Positions 12,401 through 26,400 of a DNA stretch of 64,000 nt are shown piece after piece; within the stretch, counting starts at the first letter, position 1; every line of letters starts with the position of its first letter. A program made the position numbers and the translations under genes. A model generated the notes under the pieces. The model was not told the DNA's origin and searched no databases. It saw only the letters and a list, made by a program, of their open reading frames with translations. The stretch spans positions 12,401,001-12,465,000 of the forward strand of contig CM028889.1 in NCBI GenBank assembly GCA_016801885.1. The letters run 5' to 3'. The DNA comes from Toxotes chatareus (taxonomy: Eukaryota > Chordata > Actinopteri > Toxotidae).

Positions 12401-12756
12401 GGAATATAAGTAAGTACTGAGTGCTGACGTCTACAAGCTGAAAGCTGAGATCAAACTGTGTTCCCTCATTGTGTCTCAGCCAGAGGTCAGTAGACAAAAT
12501 ATGACTTATCTTGGCTGAAATTTATTGAGCAGGAATAAAATCAGATCTAAAGTATTAGTAAGAATGATAAATGTGAAGAGTTTTTAGATCCTTATCATCC
12601 TCTGACATTTGTAAGAGTGTAATTTTCCTCTTATTTCTCACTTCTTATTTTAATACTTTAATACTAATTCTTTGATCAGGAAATGTTAATTAGGAAAGCA
12701 CACCACTGCTATGACCCAAAACCCTGAGAAAATTTGTAAAATAAATAAATGAATTA

Positions 12757-13420
12757 GGACATTTTGATGTCTTACTAAAATATGCCTTTTTTTGGCATAT
12801 TTTGACACGTTAGTATACTATGATGTGTTTTATGACATTTTGAGGTCTTACTAAAATATGACTTTTTTTGGAATATTTTGACATCTTAGTACACTATGAA
12901 GTGTTTGATGACATTTTGAGGTCTTACTTTTTTTGGCATATTTTGACGCCTTACGGCCAAATGACATGTTTTATAACATTTTGAAGTCGTACAAAAATAT
13001 TACCTTTTTTGCCATATTTTGACGCCTTTCGACCGTATGACGTGTTTTGTGACATTTTGAGGTCTTACTAAAATATGACTTTATTTGGCAAATTTTGACA
13101 CCTTAGTATACTATGATGAGTTTTATGACATTTTGAGGTCTTACTAAAATCTGACTTTTTTTGGCATATTTTGACGCCTTACGGCCGTATGGCCTGTTTT
13201 GTGTCATTTTGAGGTCTTACTAAAATCTGACTTTTTTTGGCATGTTTTGACGCCTTATGGCCGTATGAAGTGTTTTATGACATTTTGAGGTCTTACGAAA
13301 AAATGACTTTTTTTGGCATGTTTTGACGCCTTATGGCCATATGAAGTGTTTTATGACATTTTGAGGTCTTACTAAAATCTCACTTTTTTTTGGCCGATTT
13401 TGACGCCTTACTATACTATG
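12757..13420. repeat. Left-edge monomer variant of the satellite
   Basis: The first eight or so units differ from the core. They carry TTACTAAAATATGACTTTTT and TTTGGCATATTTTGACGCC, then TTACGGCCGTATGACGTG in place of TTACTATACTATGACG. ACGGCCGT is itself palindromic. Core-type units take over gradually from about 13380. Confidence 0.85.
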
Positions 13421-15589
13421 ATGTTTTTTATGACATTTTGAGGTCAAAAATTTTTTTGACTTTTTTTGTCCGATTTTGACGCCTTACTATACTATGACGT
13501 TTTTATGACATTTTGAGGTCAAAAATTTTTTTGACTTTTTTTGTCCGATTTTGACGCCTTACTATACTATGACGTTTTTTATGAGAAAAAAGTAAAAAAA
13601 AAAATGTTGACTTTTTTTGGCTGATTTTGACGCCTTACTATACTATGATGTTTTTTATGACATTTTGAGGTCAAAAAAAATTTGGACTTTTTTTGTCCGA
13701 TTTTGAAGCCTTACTATACTATGACGTTTTTTATGAGAAAAAAGTAAAAAAAAAATGTTGACTTTTTTTGGCTGATTTTGACGCCTTACTATACTATGAT
13801 GTTTTTTATGACATTTTGAGGTCAAAAAAAATTTGGACTTTTTTTGTCCGATTTTGAAGCCTTACTATACTATGACGTTTTTTATGACATTTTGAGGTCA
13901 AAAAATGTTTTGACTTTTTTTGTCCGATTTTGACGCCTTTTTACTATACTATGAGCGTTTTTATGACATTTTGAGGTCAAAAAATTTTTGACTTTTTTGT
14001 CCGATTTTGACGCCTTACTATACTATGACGTTTTTATGAGAAAAAAGTTAAAAAAAAAATGTTGACTTTTTTGGCTGATTTTGACGCCTTTACTATACTA
14101 TGATGTTTTTTATGACATTTTGAGGTCAAAAAATTTGACTTTTTTTGTCCGATTTTGACGCCTTTACTATACTATGACATTTTTTATGACATTTTGAGGT
14201 AAAAAAAATTTTGACTTTTTTTAACCGATTTTGACGCCTTTACTATACTATGATGTTTTTTATGACATTTTGAGGTAAAAAAAATTTTGACTTTTGGCCA
14301 AAAAAAAACGTCATACTATACTATGACGTTTTTTATGACATTTTGAAGTCAAAAATTTTTTGACTTTTTTTGCCAAAAAAACACCATATTATACTATGAG
14401 GTTTTTTATGACATTTTGAGGTCAAAAAAAATTTTGACTTTTTTTGGCCGATTTTGACGCCATACTATACTATGATGTTTTTTATGACATTTTGAGGTCA
14501 AAAATTTTTTGACTTTTTTGTCGATTTTGACGCCTTACTATACTATGACGTTTTTTATGACATCTTGAGGTCAAAAAAAATTTTGACTTTTTTTGGCCGA
14601 TTTTGACGCCTTACTATACTATGACGTTTTTTATGAGAAAAAAGTAAAAAAAAAAATTTTGACTTTTTTTGGCCGATTTTGACGCCTTACTATACTATGA
14701 CGTTTTTTATGACATTTTGAGGTCAAAAAAAATTTTGACTTTTTTTGGCCGATTTTGACGCCTTACTATACTATGACGTTTTTTATGACTTTTGAGGTCA
14801 AAATTTTTTAACTTTTTTTGTCCGATTTTGACGCCTTATTATACTATGAGCGTTTTTTATGACAAAAAGTCAAAAAATTTTTGACTTTTTTTGGCCGATT
14901 TTGACGCCTTACTATACTATGACGTTTTTTTTACTTTTTGAGGTCAAAAAAAATTTAATTTTTTTTCCCAATTTTGATGCCATACTATACTATGACGTTT
15001 TTTATGACATTTTGAGGTCAAAAAAATTTAGACTTTTTTAACCGATTTTGACGCCTTACTATACTATGATGTTTTTTATGACTTTTGGAGGTCAAAAAAA
15101 ATTTTGACTTTTTTTTACCGAAAAAAACGCCATACTAAACTATGACGTTTTTTTATGACATTTTGAAAAAAAAAATTTTGACTTTTTTTGGCTGATTTTG
15201 ATGCCTTACTATACTATGATTTTTTTATGACATTTTGAGGTCAAAAATGTTTTTGACTTTTTTTTGTCCGATTTTGAAGCCTATACTATACTATGATGTT
15301 TTTTATGACATTTTGAGGTCAAAAATTTTTTGACTTTTTTGTCCGATTTTGACGCCTTACTATACTATGACGTTTTTATGACATTTTGAGGTCAAAAAAT
15401 TTTGACTTTTTTTGGCCGATTTTGACGCCTTACTATACTATGACGTTTTTAAGACATTTTGAGGTCAAAAAAAATGTTGACTTTTTTTTGGCCGAAAAAA
15501 CGCCATACTATACTATGACATTTTTTATGACATTTTGAGGTCAAAAATTTTTTAACTTTTTTGGCGAAAAAACGCCTTACTATACTATG

Positions 15590-16070
15590 ACGTTTATTAT
15601 GAGAAAAAAGTCAAAAAAAAATTTTTGATTTTTTTTGGCCAATTTTGACGCCTTACTATACTATGACGTTTTTTATGACATTTTGAGGTCAAAAAAAATT
15701 GTCACTTTTTTTCCCCAATTTTGATGCCTTACTATACTATGACGTTTTTATGACATTTTGAGGTCAACAAAAATTTTGACTTTTATTGGCCGATTTTGAC
15801 GCCTTACTATACTATGACGTTTTTTATGACATTTTGAGGTCCAAAAAAATTGTGACTTTTTTTGGCCGATTTTGACGCCTTACTATACTATGACGTTTTT
15901 TATGAGAAAAAAGTAAAAAAGAAAATGTTGACTTTTTTTGGCTGATTTTGATGCCTTACTATACTATGATGTTTTTTATGACATTTTGAGGTCAAAAAAA
16001 ATTTGGACTTTTTTTGTCCGATTTTGAAGCCTTACTATACTATGACGTTTTTTATGACATTTTGAGGTCA
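15590..16070. repeat. Copy 1 of a higher-order block within the satellite
   Basis: Rare sequence marks in this block recur in the same order at a constant offset of 4372 bp. CGTTTATTATGAGAAAA occurs at 15591 and 19963, GAGGTCCAAAAAAATTGTGAC at 15836 and 20208, and AAGTAAAAAAG-type at 15911 and 20283. It is followed in both places by the GGCTGATTTTGATGCC unit. Confidence 0.8.
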
Positions 16071-19000
16071 AAAATTTTTTGACTTTTTTTTGTCCGATTT
16101 GAGCCTTACTATAAATGACGTTTTTATGACATTTTGAAAAAAAAATTTTGACTTTTTTGGCTGATTTTGACGCCTTTTACTATACTATGACGTTTTTTAT
16201 GACATTTTGAGGTAAAAAAAAATTTGACTTTTTTGGCCAAAAAAAACGCCATACTATACTATGACATATTTTATGACATTTTGAGGTCAAAAAATTTTTT
16301 GACTTTTTTTGGTGGCCGAAAACGCCATATTATACTATGATGTTTTTTATGAAAAGTCAAAAAAAATTGGACTTTTTTGTCCGATTTTGACGCCTTACTT
16401 ACTATACTATGACGTTTTTTATGACATTTTGAGGTGAAAATTTTTTGTTTTTTTTGGCCGAAAAAAACGTCATACTATACTATGATGTTTTTTTTATGAC
16501 ATTTTGAGGTCAAAATTTTTTGACTTTTTTGGCCGAAAAAAATGCCATACTATCCTATGATGTTTTTTTATGACATTTTGAGGTCAAAAAAAAATTTTGA
16601 CTTTTTTGGCCAATTTTGAGGTTACTATGTTTTTTTGTCCGATTTTTTTTTATACTATACTATGACATTTTGAGGTCAAAATTTTTTTGACTTTTTGGCC
16701 GATTTTGACGCCTTTTAATATACTATGATGTTTTTTTATGACATTTTGAGGTCAAAAAATTTTTTGACTTTTTTGGCCGATTTTGACGCCTTACTATACT
16801 ATGACGTTTTTTATGACATTTTGAGGAAAAAAAAAATGTTGACTTTTTTTGGCCGATTTTGACGCCTTACTATACTATGACGTTTTTTATGACATTTTTA
16901 GGTAAAAAAAATTTGGACTTTTTTGGCCGATTTTTTTATATACTATACGCCTATGATGATTTTTTATGACATTTTGAGGTCAAAAATTTTTTGACTTTTT
17001 TGGCCGATTTTGACGCATTATTATACTATGATGTTTTTTATGAGAAAAAGAAAAAAAAAATTGACTTTTTTGGCTGATTTTGACGCCTTACTATACTATA
17101 CTATGACTTTTTGAGGTAAAAAAATTTTTTTGACTTTTTTGGCCGATTTTGACGCATATACTATACTATGATGTTTTTTTATGACATTTTGAGGTCAAAA
17201 TTTTTTTGACTTTTTTTTGTCCGATTTTGACGCCTTATTATACTATGACGTTTTTTATGACATTTTGAGCAAAAAAAAAATTTTGACTTTTTTGTCCGAT
17301 TTTGACGCCTTACTATACTATGACATTTTTAAGACATTTTGAGGTAAAAAAAAATGTTGACTTTTTTGTCCGATTTTGACGCCTTTAATATACTATGATG
17401 TTTTTTATGACTTTTGAAAAAAAAAAAATTTTGACTTTTTTGGCCAATTTTGACGCCTATACTATACTATGACGTTTTTTATGACATTTTGAGGTCAAAA
17501 AAATTGTCACTTTTTTTTCCCAATTTTGATGCCTTACTATACTATGACGTTTTTTAATGACATTTTGAGGTCAAAAAAAATTTGGACTTTTTTTGGCCGA
17601 TTTTGCGCATACTAGCGCTATGATGTTTTTTATGACATTTTGAGGTCAAAAATTTTTTTGACTTTTTTTGCCCGATTTTGACGCATGACTATACTATGAT
17701 GTTTTTTATGAGAAAAAAGGAAAAAAAAATGTTGACTTTTTTTGGCTGATTTTGACGCCTTACTATACTATGACGTTTATTATGACATTTTGAGGTCCAA
17801 AAATTTTGACTTTTTTTGCCGATTTTGATATTTAATATACTATGACGTTTTTTATGACATTTTGAAGTCAAAAAATTTTTGACTTTTTTTTGGCCGATTT
17901 TGACGCCTTTATTATACTATGACGTTTTTTATGACATTTTGAGGCCAAAAAAATTTGGACTTTTTTTTCCCGATTTTGATGCCTTACTATACTATGACGT
18001 TTTTTATGAATTTTGAGGTGAAAAATTTTTTGACTTTTTTGTCCGATTTTGAAAACTTAATATACTATGATGTTTTTTATGACTTTTGGAGGTCAAAAAT
18101 TTTTTGACTTTTTTGGCTGATTTTGACGCCATACTATACTATGACGTTTTTTATGACATTTTGAGGTCAAAAAATGTTTGACTTTTTTGTCCGATTTTGA
18201 CGCCTTTACTATACTATGACGTTTTTTTATGATGACAAAAAGTCAAAAAAATTTTTTGACTTTTTTGGCCGAAAAACGCATCATACTATACTATGACGTT
18301 TTTTATGACATTTTGAGGTCCAAAAAATTTTTTGATTTTTTTGTCCGATTTTGAAGCCTTACTATACTATGACGTTTTTTATGACTTTTGGAAAAGTCAA
18401 AAAATGTTTTGACTTTTTTGGCCAATTTTGACGCCTTTACTATACTATGACATTTTTTATGACATTTTGAGGTCAAAAAAATTTTCACTTTTTTTTTTCC
18501 CAATTTTGATGCCTTACTATACTATGACGTTTTTTATGACATTTTGAGGTCAAAAAATTTTTGACTTTTTTTGGCCGATTTTGACGCCTTACTATACTAT
18601 GACGTTTTTTATGACATTTTGAGGTAAAAAAAAATGTTGATTTTTTTTGGCCAAAAAAAACGTCATACTATACTATGACGTTTTTTATGACATTTTGAAG
18701 TCAAAAATCTTTTTGACTTTTTTTGGCCAATAAAACCACCATATTATACTATGAGGTTTTTTATGACATTTTGAGGTCAAAAAAAATTTGGACTTTTTTT
18801 GGCCGATTTTGACGCCTTACTATACTATGACGTTTTTTATGACATTTTGAGGTCAAAAAAAATTTGGACTTTTTTTGGCCGATTTTTGCGCCTCGACGCC
18901 TATGATGTTTTTTATGACATTTTGAGGTCAAAAAATTTTTTTACTTTTTTTGGCCGATTTTGACGCCTTACTATACTATGACGTTTTTTTATGAGAAAAA

Positions 19001-19961
19001 AGGAAAAAAAAATGTTGACTTTTTTTGGCTGATTTTGACGCCTTACTATACTATGACGTTTTTTATGACATTTTGAGGTAAAAAAAAATTTGGACTTTTT
19101 TTGGCCGATTTTGACGCCTTACTATACTATGACATTTTTTATGACTTTTGGAGGTGAAAATTTTTTTTGACTTTATTTGTCCGATTTTGACGCCTTATTA
19201 TACTATGACGTTTTTTATGACATTTTGAGGTCAAAAAAAAATTGGACTTTTTTTGGCCGATTTTGACGCCTTACTATACTATGACGTTTTTTATTACTTT
19301 TGGAGGTCAAAAAAAAATTTAATTTTTTTTTGCCGAAAAAAACGTCATACCATGACGTTTTTTATGACTTTTGGAGGTAAAAAAAAATTTAGACTTTTTT
19401 TTAACCGATTTTGACGCCTTACTATACTATGATGTTTTTTATGACTTTTGGAGGTCAAAAAAAATGTTGACATTTTTTACCCGAAAAAACGCCATACTAA
19501 ACTATGACGTTTTTTATGACATTTTGAGGTCAAAAAATTTTTTGACTTTTTTTGCCCGAAAAAAACGTCATACTATACTATAACGTTTTTTATGACTTTT
19601 GGAGGTGAAAAATGTTTTTGACTTTTTTTGGCCGATTTTGACGCCATACTATACTATGATGTTTTTTATGACATTTTGAGGTCAAAAATTTTTTTGACTT
19701 TTTTGTCCGATTTTGACGCCTTACTATACTATGACGTTTTTTATGACATTTTGAGGTCCAAAAAAATTTTGACTTTTTTTGGCCGATTTTGACGCCTTAC
19801 TATACTATGACGTTTTTTAAGACATTTCAAGGTCAAAAAAAATGTTGACTTTTTTTGGCCGATTTTGACGCCTTACTATACTATGACGTTTTTTATGACA
19901 TTTTGAGGTCAAAAATTTTTTTAACTTTTTTTGGCCGATTTTGACGCCTTACTATACTATG

Positions 19962-20442
19962 ACGTTTATTATGAGAAAAAAGTCAAAAATTTTTTTGATT
20001 TTTTTTGGCCAATTTTGACGCCTTACTATACTATGACGTTTTTTATGACATTTTGAGGTCAAAAAAAATTGTCACTTTTTTTTCCCAATTTTGATGCCTT
20101 ACTATACTATGACGTTTTTTATGACATTTTGAGGTCTAAAAATTTTTTGACTTTTTTATGGCCGATTTTGACGCCTTACTATACTATGACGTTTTTTATG
20201 ACATTTTGAGGTCCAAAAAAATTGTGACTTTTTTTGGCCGATTTTGACGCCTTACTATACTATGACGTTTTTTATGAGAAAAAAGTAAAGAAGAAAATGT
20301 TGACTTTTTTTGGCTGATTTTGATGCCTTACTATACTATGATGTTTTTTATGACATTTTGAGGTCAAAAAAAATTTGGACTTTTTTTGTCCGATTTTGAA
20401 GCCTTACTATACTATGACGTTTTTTATGACATTTTGAGGTCA
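19962..20442. repeat. Copy 2 of the higher-order block
   Basis: This block shares its series of private variants with 15590-16070 at a fixed 4372-bp spacing, which indicates duplication of a multi-kilobase segment (about 58 monomers) inside the array. Confidence 0.8.
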
Positions 20443-23400
20443 AAAATTTTTTTGACTTTTTTTGTCCGATTTTGACGCCTTACTATACTATGACGTTTTT
20501 ATGACATTTTGAGGTCAAAAAAATTTTTGACTTTTTTTGGCCGATTTTGACGCCTTACTATACTATGACGTTTTTTATGACATTTTGAGGTCAAAAAAAA
20601 TGTTGACTTTTTTTGGCCGAAAAAAACGTCATACTATACTATGACATATTTTATGACATTTTGAAGTCAAAAATTTTTTTTGCCTTTTTTTGGCCAAAAA
20701 AAACGCCATACTATACTATGACGTTTTTTATGAGAAAAAAGTCAAAAAAAAATTTGGACTTTTTTTGTCCGATTTTGACGCCTTACTATACTATGACGTT
20801 TTTTATGACATTTTGAGGTCAAAAAAAATGTTGACTTTTTTTGGCCAAAAAAAACGTCATACTATACTATGACGTTTTTTATGACATTTTTAAGTCAAAA
20901 TTTTTTTTGACTTTTTTTGGCCAAAAAAAATGCCATACTATCCTATGATGTTTTTTATGACATTTTGAGGTCAAAAAAAATTTGGACTTTTTTTGGCCAA
21001 TTTTGACGCCTTACTATACTATGACGTTTTTTATGAGAAAAAAGTCAAAAAATTTTTGACTTGTTTTGGCCGATTTTGACGCCTTACTATACTATGATGT
21101 TTTTTATGACATTTTGAGGTCAAAAATTTTTTTGACTTTTTTTGGCCGATTTTGACGCCTTACTATACTATGACGTTTTTTATGAGAAAAAAGGAAAAAA
21201 AAATGTTGACTTTTTTTGGCTGATTTTGACGCCTTACTATACTATGACGTTTTTTATGACATTTTTAGGTAAAAAAAAATTTGGACTTTTTTTTGGCCAA
21301 AAAAAACGCCATACTATACTATGACGTTTTTTTATGACATTTTGAGGTCAAAAAAAATTTTGACTTTTTTATGGCCGATTTTGACGCCTTATTATACTAT
21401 GATGTTTTTTTATGACATTTTGAGGTAAAAAATTTTTGACTTCTTTTGGCGTGAAAAATTTTTTGACTTTTTGACGCCTTACTATACTATGATGTTTTTT
21501 ATGACATTTTGAGGTCAAAATTTTTTTGACTTTTTTTTTGGCCGATTTGACGCCTATACTATACTATGACGTTTTTTTATGACATTTTGAGGTCAAAAAT
21601 TTTTTGACTTTTTTTTGTCCGATTTTGACGCGCCTTATACTATACTATGACGTTTTTATGAAATTTTGAGGTCAAAAAAAATTTTGACTTTTTTTTGGCC
21701 GATTTTGACGCCTTACTATACTATGACGTTTTTTATGACATTTTGAGGTAAAAAAATTTTGACTTTTTTGGCCGATTTTGACGCTTTACTATACTATATG
21801 ACGTTTTTATGACATTTGAGGTCAAAAAATTTTTGACTTTTTTGGCCAATTTTGACGCCTTACTATACTATGACGTTTTTTATGACATTTTGAGGTCAAA
21901 AAATTTTGACTTTTTTTCCGAATTTGATGCCTTACTATACTATGACGTTTTTTTATGACATTTTGAGGTCAAAAAATTTTTGACTTTTTTTGGCCGATTT
22001 TGACGCCTTACTATACTATGATGTTTTTTATGACATTTTGAGGTCAAAAATTTTTGACTTTTTTTTTGCCGATTTTGACGCATTACTATACTATGACGTT
22101 TTTTATGACATTTTGAGGTAAAAAAAATTTTGACTTTTTTTGGCCGATTTTGACGCCTTACTATACTATGACGTTTTTTATGACATTTTGAGGTAAAAAA
22201 AATTTTTTGACTTTTTTTTGGCCGATTTTGACGCCTTTATTATACTATGACTTTTTTTTTTTTATGACATTTTGAGGTAAAAAAAATTTTTTGACTTTTT
22301 TGGTCCGATTTTGACGCCTTTACTATACTATGACGTTTTTTATGACATTTTGAGGTCAAAAAATTTTGACTTTTTTGTCCCGATTTGACGCCTTACTATA
22401 CTATGACGTTTTTATGACATTTTGAGGTCAAAAATTTTTTTGACTTTTTTTTTGTCCGATTTTGACGCCATACTATACTATGACGTTTTTTATGACATTT
22501 TGAGGTCAAAAAATTTTGACTTTTTTTGGCCGATTTTGACGCTATACTATACTATACTATGACATTTTTTTATGACTTTTTGAGGTTTGAAAAAATTTTG
22601 ACTTTTTTTTGGCCGATTTTGACTTTTTTTGGCGATTTATACTATACTATACTATGCGTTTTTTATGACATTTTGAGGTCAAAAAATTTTTGACTTTTTT
22701 TGTCCGATTTTGACGCCTTTACTATACTATGGCGTTTTTTATGACAAAAAGTCAAAAAATTTTTGACTTTTTTGGCCGATTTTGACGCCTTTACTATACT
22801 ATGACGTTTTTATGACATTTTGAGGTCAAAAAAATTTTGACTTTTTTGGCCGATTTTGACGCCTTACTATACTATATGCGTTTTTTATGACATTTTGAAG
22901 TCAAAAAAATTTTTGACTTTTTTGGCCGAATTTTGACGCCTTACTATACTATGACGTTTTTTTATGACATTTTGAGGTCAAAAATTTTTTGATTTTTTTT
23001 TTGACGCCGAAAAACGCCTTACTATACTATGACGTTTTTTATGACTTTTGGAGGCCAAAAATTTTTTTGACTTTTTTTGACTGATTTTGACGCCTTACTA
23101 TACTATGACGTTTTTTATGACATTTTGAGGTCCAAAAAAATTTTGACTTTTTTTGGCCAAAAAAAACGCCATACTATACTATGACGTTTTTTAAGACTTT
23201 TGGAAGTCAAAAAATTTTTTGACTTTTTTTGGCCGAAAAAAACATCATACTATACTATGACGATTTTTATGACTTTTGCAGGTCAAAAAATTTTTTGATT
23301 TTTTTTGTCCGATTTTGAGGCCTTACTATACTATGACGTTTTTTATGACTTTTGGAGATGGAAAAATGTTTTGACTTTTTTTGGCCGATTTTGACGCCTT

Positions 23401-26400
23401 ACTATACTATGACATTTTTTATGACATTTTGAGGTCAAAAAAATGTTTGAATTTTTTTGGCCGAAAAAAATGTCCTACTATACTATGACGTTTTTTATGA
23501 CTTTTGGAGTTCAAAAATTTTTTTGACTTTTTTTGGCCGATTTTGACGCCATACTATGCTATGATGTTTTTTATGACATTTTGAGGTCAAAAAAATTTTT
23601 GACTTTTTTTGTCCCGAAAAAACGTCATACTATACTATGACGTTTTTTATGACTTTTGGAGGTCAAAAATTTTTTTGACTTTTTTTTGGCCGATTTTGAC
23701 GCCATACTATGCTATGACGTTTTTTATGACATTTTGAGGTCAAAAAATTTTTTGACTTTTTTTACCCCGAAAAAAACGTCATACTATACTATGACATTTT
23801 TTATGACTTTTGGAGTTCAAAAAAAATTTTGACTTTTTTTGGCCGATTTTGACGCATATACTATACTATGACGTTTTTTATGACTTTTGAGGTCAAAAAT
23901 TTTTGACTTTTTTGGCCGATTTTTTGGACTTACTATACTACTTTTTTTTATGACATTTTGAGGTCAAAAAAATGTTTGACTTTTTTTGTCCCAAAAAAAC
24001 GTCATACTATACTATGACGTTTTTTATGACTTTTGGAGGTCAAAAATTTTTTTGACTTTTTTTATCCGATTTTGATTCCTTAATATACTATGACGTTTTT
24101 TATGACATTTTGAGGTCAAAAAAATTTTTGACTTTTTTTGCACGAAAAAAACGTCTTAATATACTATGACGTTTTTTATGACTTTTGGAGGCCAATAAAT
24201 TTTTTGACTTTTTTTGGCCGAAAAAAACGTCATACTATACTATGATGTTTTTTTATGACTTTTGGAGGTCAAAAAATGTTTTGACTCTTTTTGGCCGATT
24301 TTGACGCCTTACTATACTATGACGTTTTTTATGACATTTTGAGTTAAAAAAAAATGTTGACTTTTCTTGGCCGATTTCGATGCCTTAGTATACTATTACG
24401 TTTTTTAAGACATTTTGAGGCCAAAAAAAAAAATTGGAGTTTTTTTTATCCGATTTTGACGCCTTACTATACTATGACGTTTTTTATGACATTTTGTGGT
24501 CAAAAAATTTTTTTGACTTTTTTTGCACGAAAAAACGTCATATATATAAAAACGCGTTTTTTATACTATGACGTTTTTTATGACTTTTTGAGGCCTTAAA
24601 ATGACATTTTTTTGACATTTTGAGGTAAAAAAAATTCTTGATTTTGATCCGATTTTACTATACTATGACGTTTTTTTATGACATTTTGAGGTCAAAAAAA
24701 TTTTTGACTTTTTGGCGATTTTGACGCCTTTACTATACTATGACGTTTTTTATGACATTTTTGAGGTCAAAAATTTTTTGACTTTTTTTGGCCGAAAAAA
24801 ACGTCATACTATACTATGACGTTTTTTTATGACTTTTGAGGTCAAAAAATTTTTTTGACTTTTTTTGGCCGATTTGCGCCTTACTATACTATATGCGTTT
24901 TTTATGACATTTTGAGGTCAAAAATTTTTTGACTTTTTTGGCCGATTTTGACGCCATACTATACTATGGCGTTTTTTATGACATTTTGAGGTCCAAAAAA
25001 TTTTTTGACTTTTTTGGCGAAAAAATTTTCCATACTATACTATACTATGTTTTTTTATGACAAAAATTTTTTTGGAGGTCAAATTTTTTTGACTTTTTTT
25101 GGAAAAAATTTTGACATACTATACTTGACTATTTTTTATGACATTTTGAGGTCAAAAATTTTTTGACTTTTTGCCGATTTTGACGCTTATACTATACTAT
25201 GACGCGTTTTTTATGACATTTTGAGGTAAAAAATTTTTTTGACTTTTTTGGCGAAAAAACGCCATACTATACTATGACGTTTTTTTTATGACATTTGAGG
25301 TCAAAAAAATTTTTTGACTTTTTGGCGATTTTGACGCCTCATACTATACTATGACGTTTTTTTTATGACATTTTGAGGTCAAAAATTTTTTGACTTTTTT
25401 GGCCGATTTTGACGCCTTACTATACTATGACGTTTTTTATGACATTTTGAGGTAAAAAAAATTTTTTGACTTTTTTGGCCGAAAAAAACGTCATACTATA
25501 CTATGACGTTTTTTATGACATTTGAGGTCAAAAAAATTTTTGACTTTTTTTGGCCGAAAAAAACGCCTTACTATATTATGACGTTTTTTATGACATTTTG
25601 AGGTCAAAAATTTTTTTTGACTTTTTTTGGCCGATTTTGACGCCTTTACTATACTATGACGTTTTTTTATGACATTTTGAGGTCAAAAAAATTTTTTTGA
25701 CTTTTTTGGCGAAAAAAACGCCATACTATACTATGACGTTTTTTTATGACATTTTGAGGTCAAAAAATTTTTTGACTTTTTTGTCCGAAAAAACGTCATA
25801 CTATACTATGACGTTTTTTATGACATTTTGAGGTCAAAAAATTTTTTGACTTTTTTTGGCCGATTTTTGGCGCTTTACTATACTATGACGTTTTTTTATG
25901 ACATTTTGAGGTCAAAAAAATTTTGACTTTTTTTGGCCGAAAAACGTCATACTATACTATAGCGTTTTTTATGACATTTTGAGGTCAAAAATTTTTTTGA
26001 CTTTTTTTGCCGAAAAAACGCCATACTATACTATACTATGATTTTTTATGACTTTTTGAGGTCGTCCTTACTATAAAATGGCGTTTTTTGACTTTTTTGT
26101 CCGATTTTGACGCCTTACTACTACTATGACGTTTTTTATGACATTTTGAGGTCAAAAATTTTTGACTTTTTTTCCGAAAAACGCCTTTACTATACTATAT
26201 GCGTTTTTTATGACATTTTGAGGTCAAAAAAAATTTTTTGACTTTTTTGGCCGAAAAAAACGCCATACTATACTATGAGCGTTTTTATGACATTTTGAGG
26301 TCAAAAAAATTTTGACTTTTTTTTGTCCGATTTTGACGCCATACTATACTATGACGTTTTTTATGACATTTTGAGGTCAAAAAATTTTTTTGACTTTTTT

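Larger units (their letters stand above)
7941..12756. other. Non-coding DNA with microsatellites and SINE-like scraps
   Basis: No exon could be supported. Apart from the microsatellites and SINE-like fragments listed separately, the region has a cluster of overlapping short hairpins at 10824-10902. It runs straight into the satellite array at about 12757. Confidence 0.45.
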
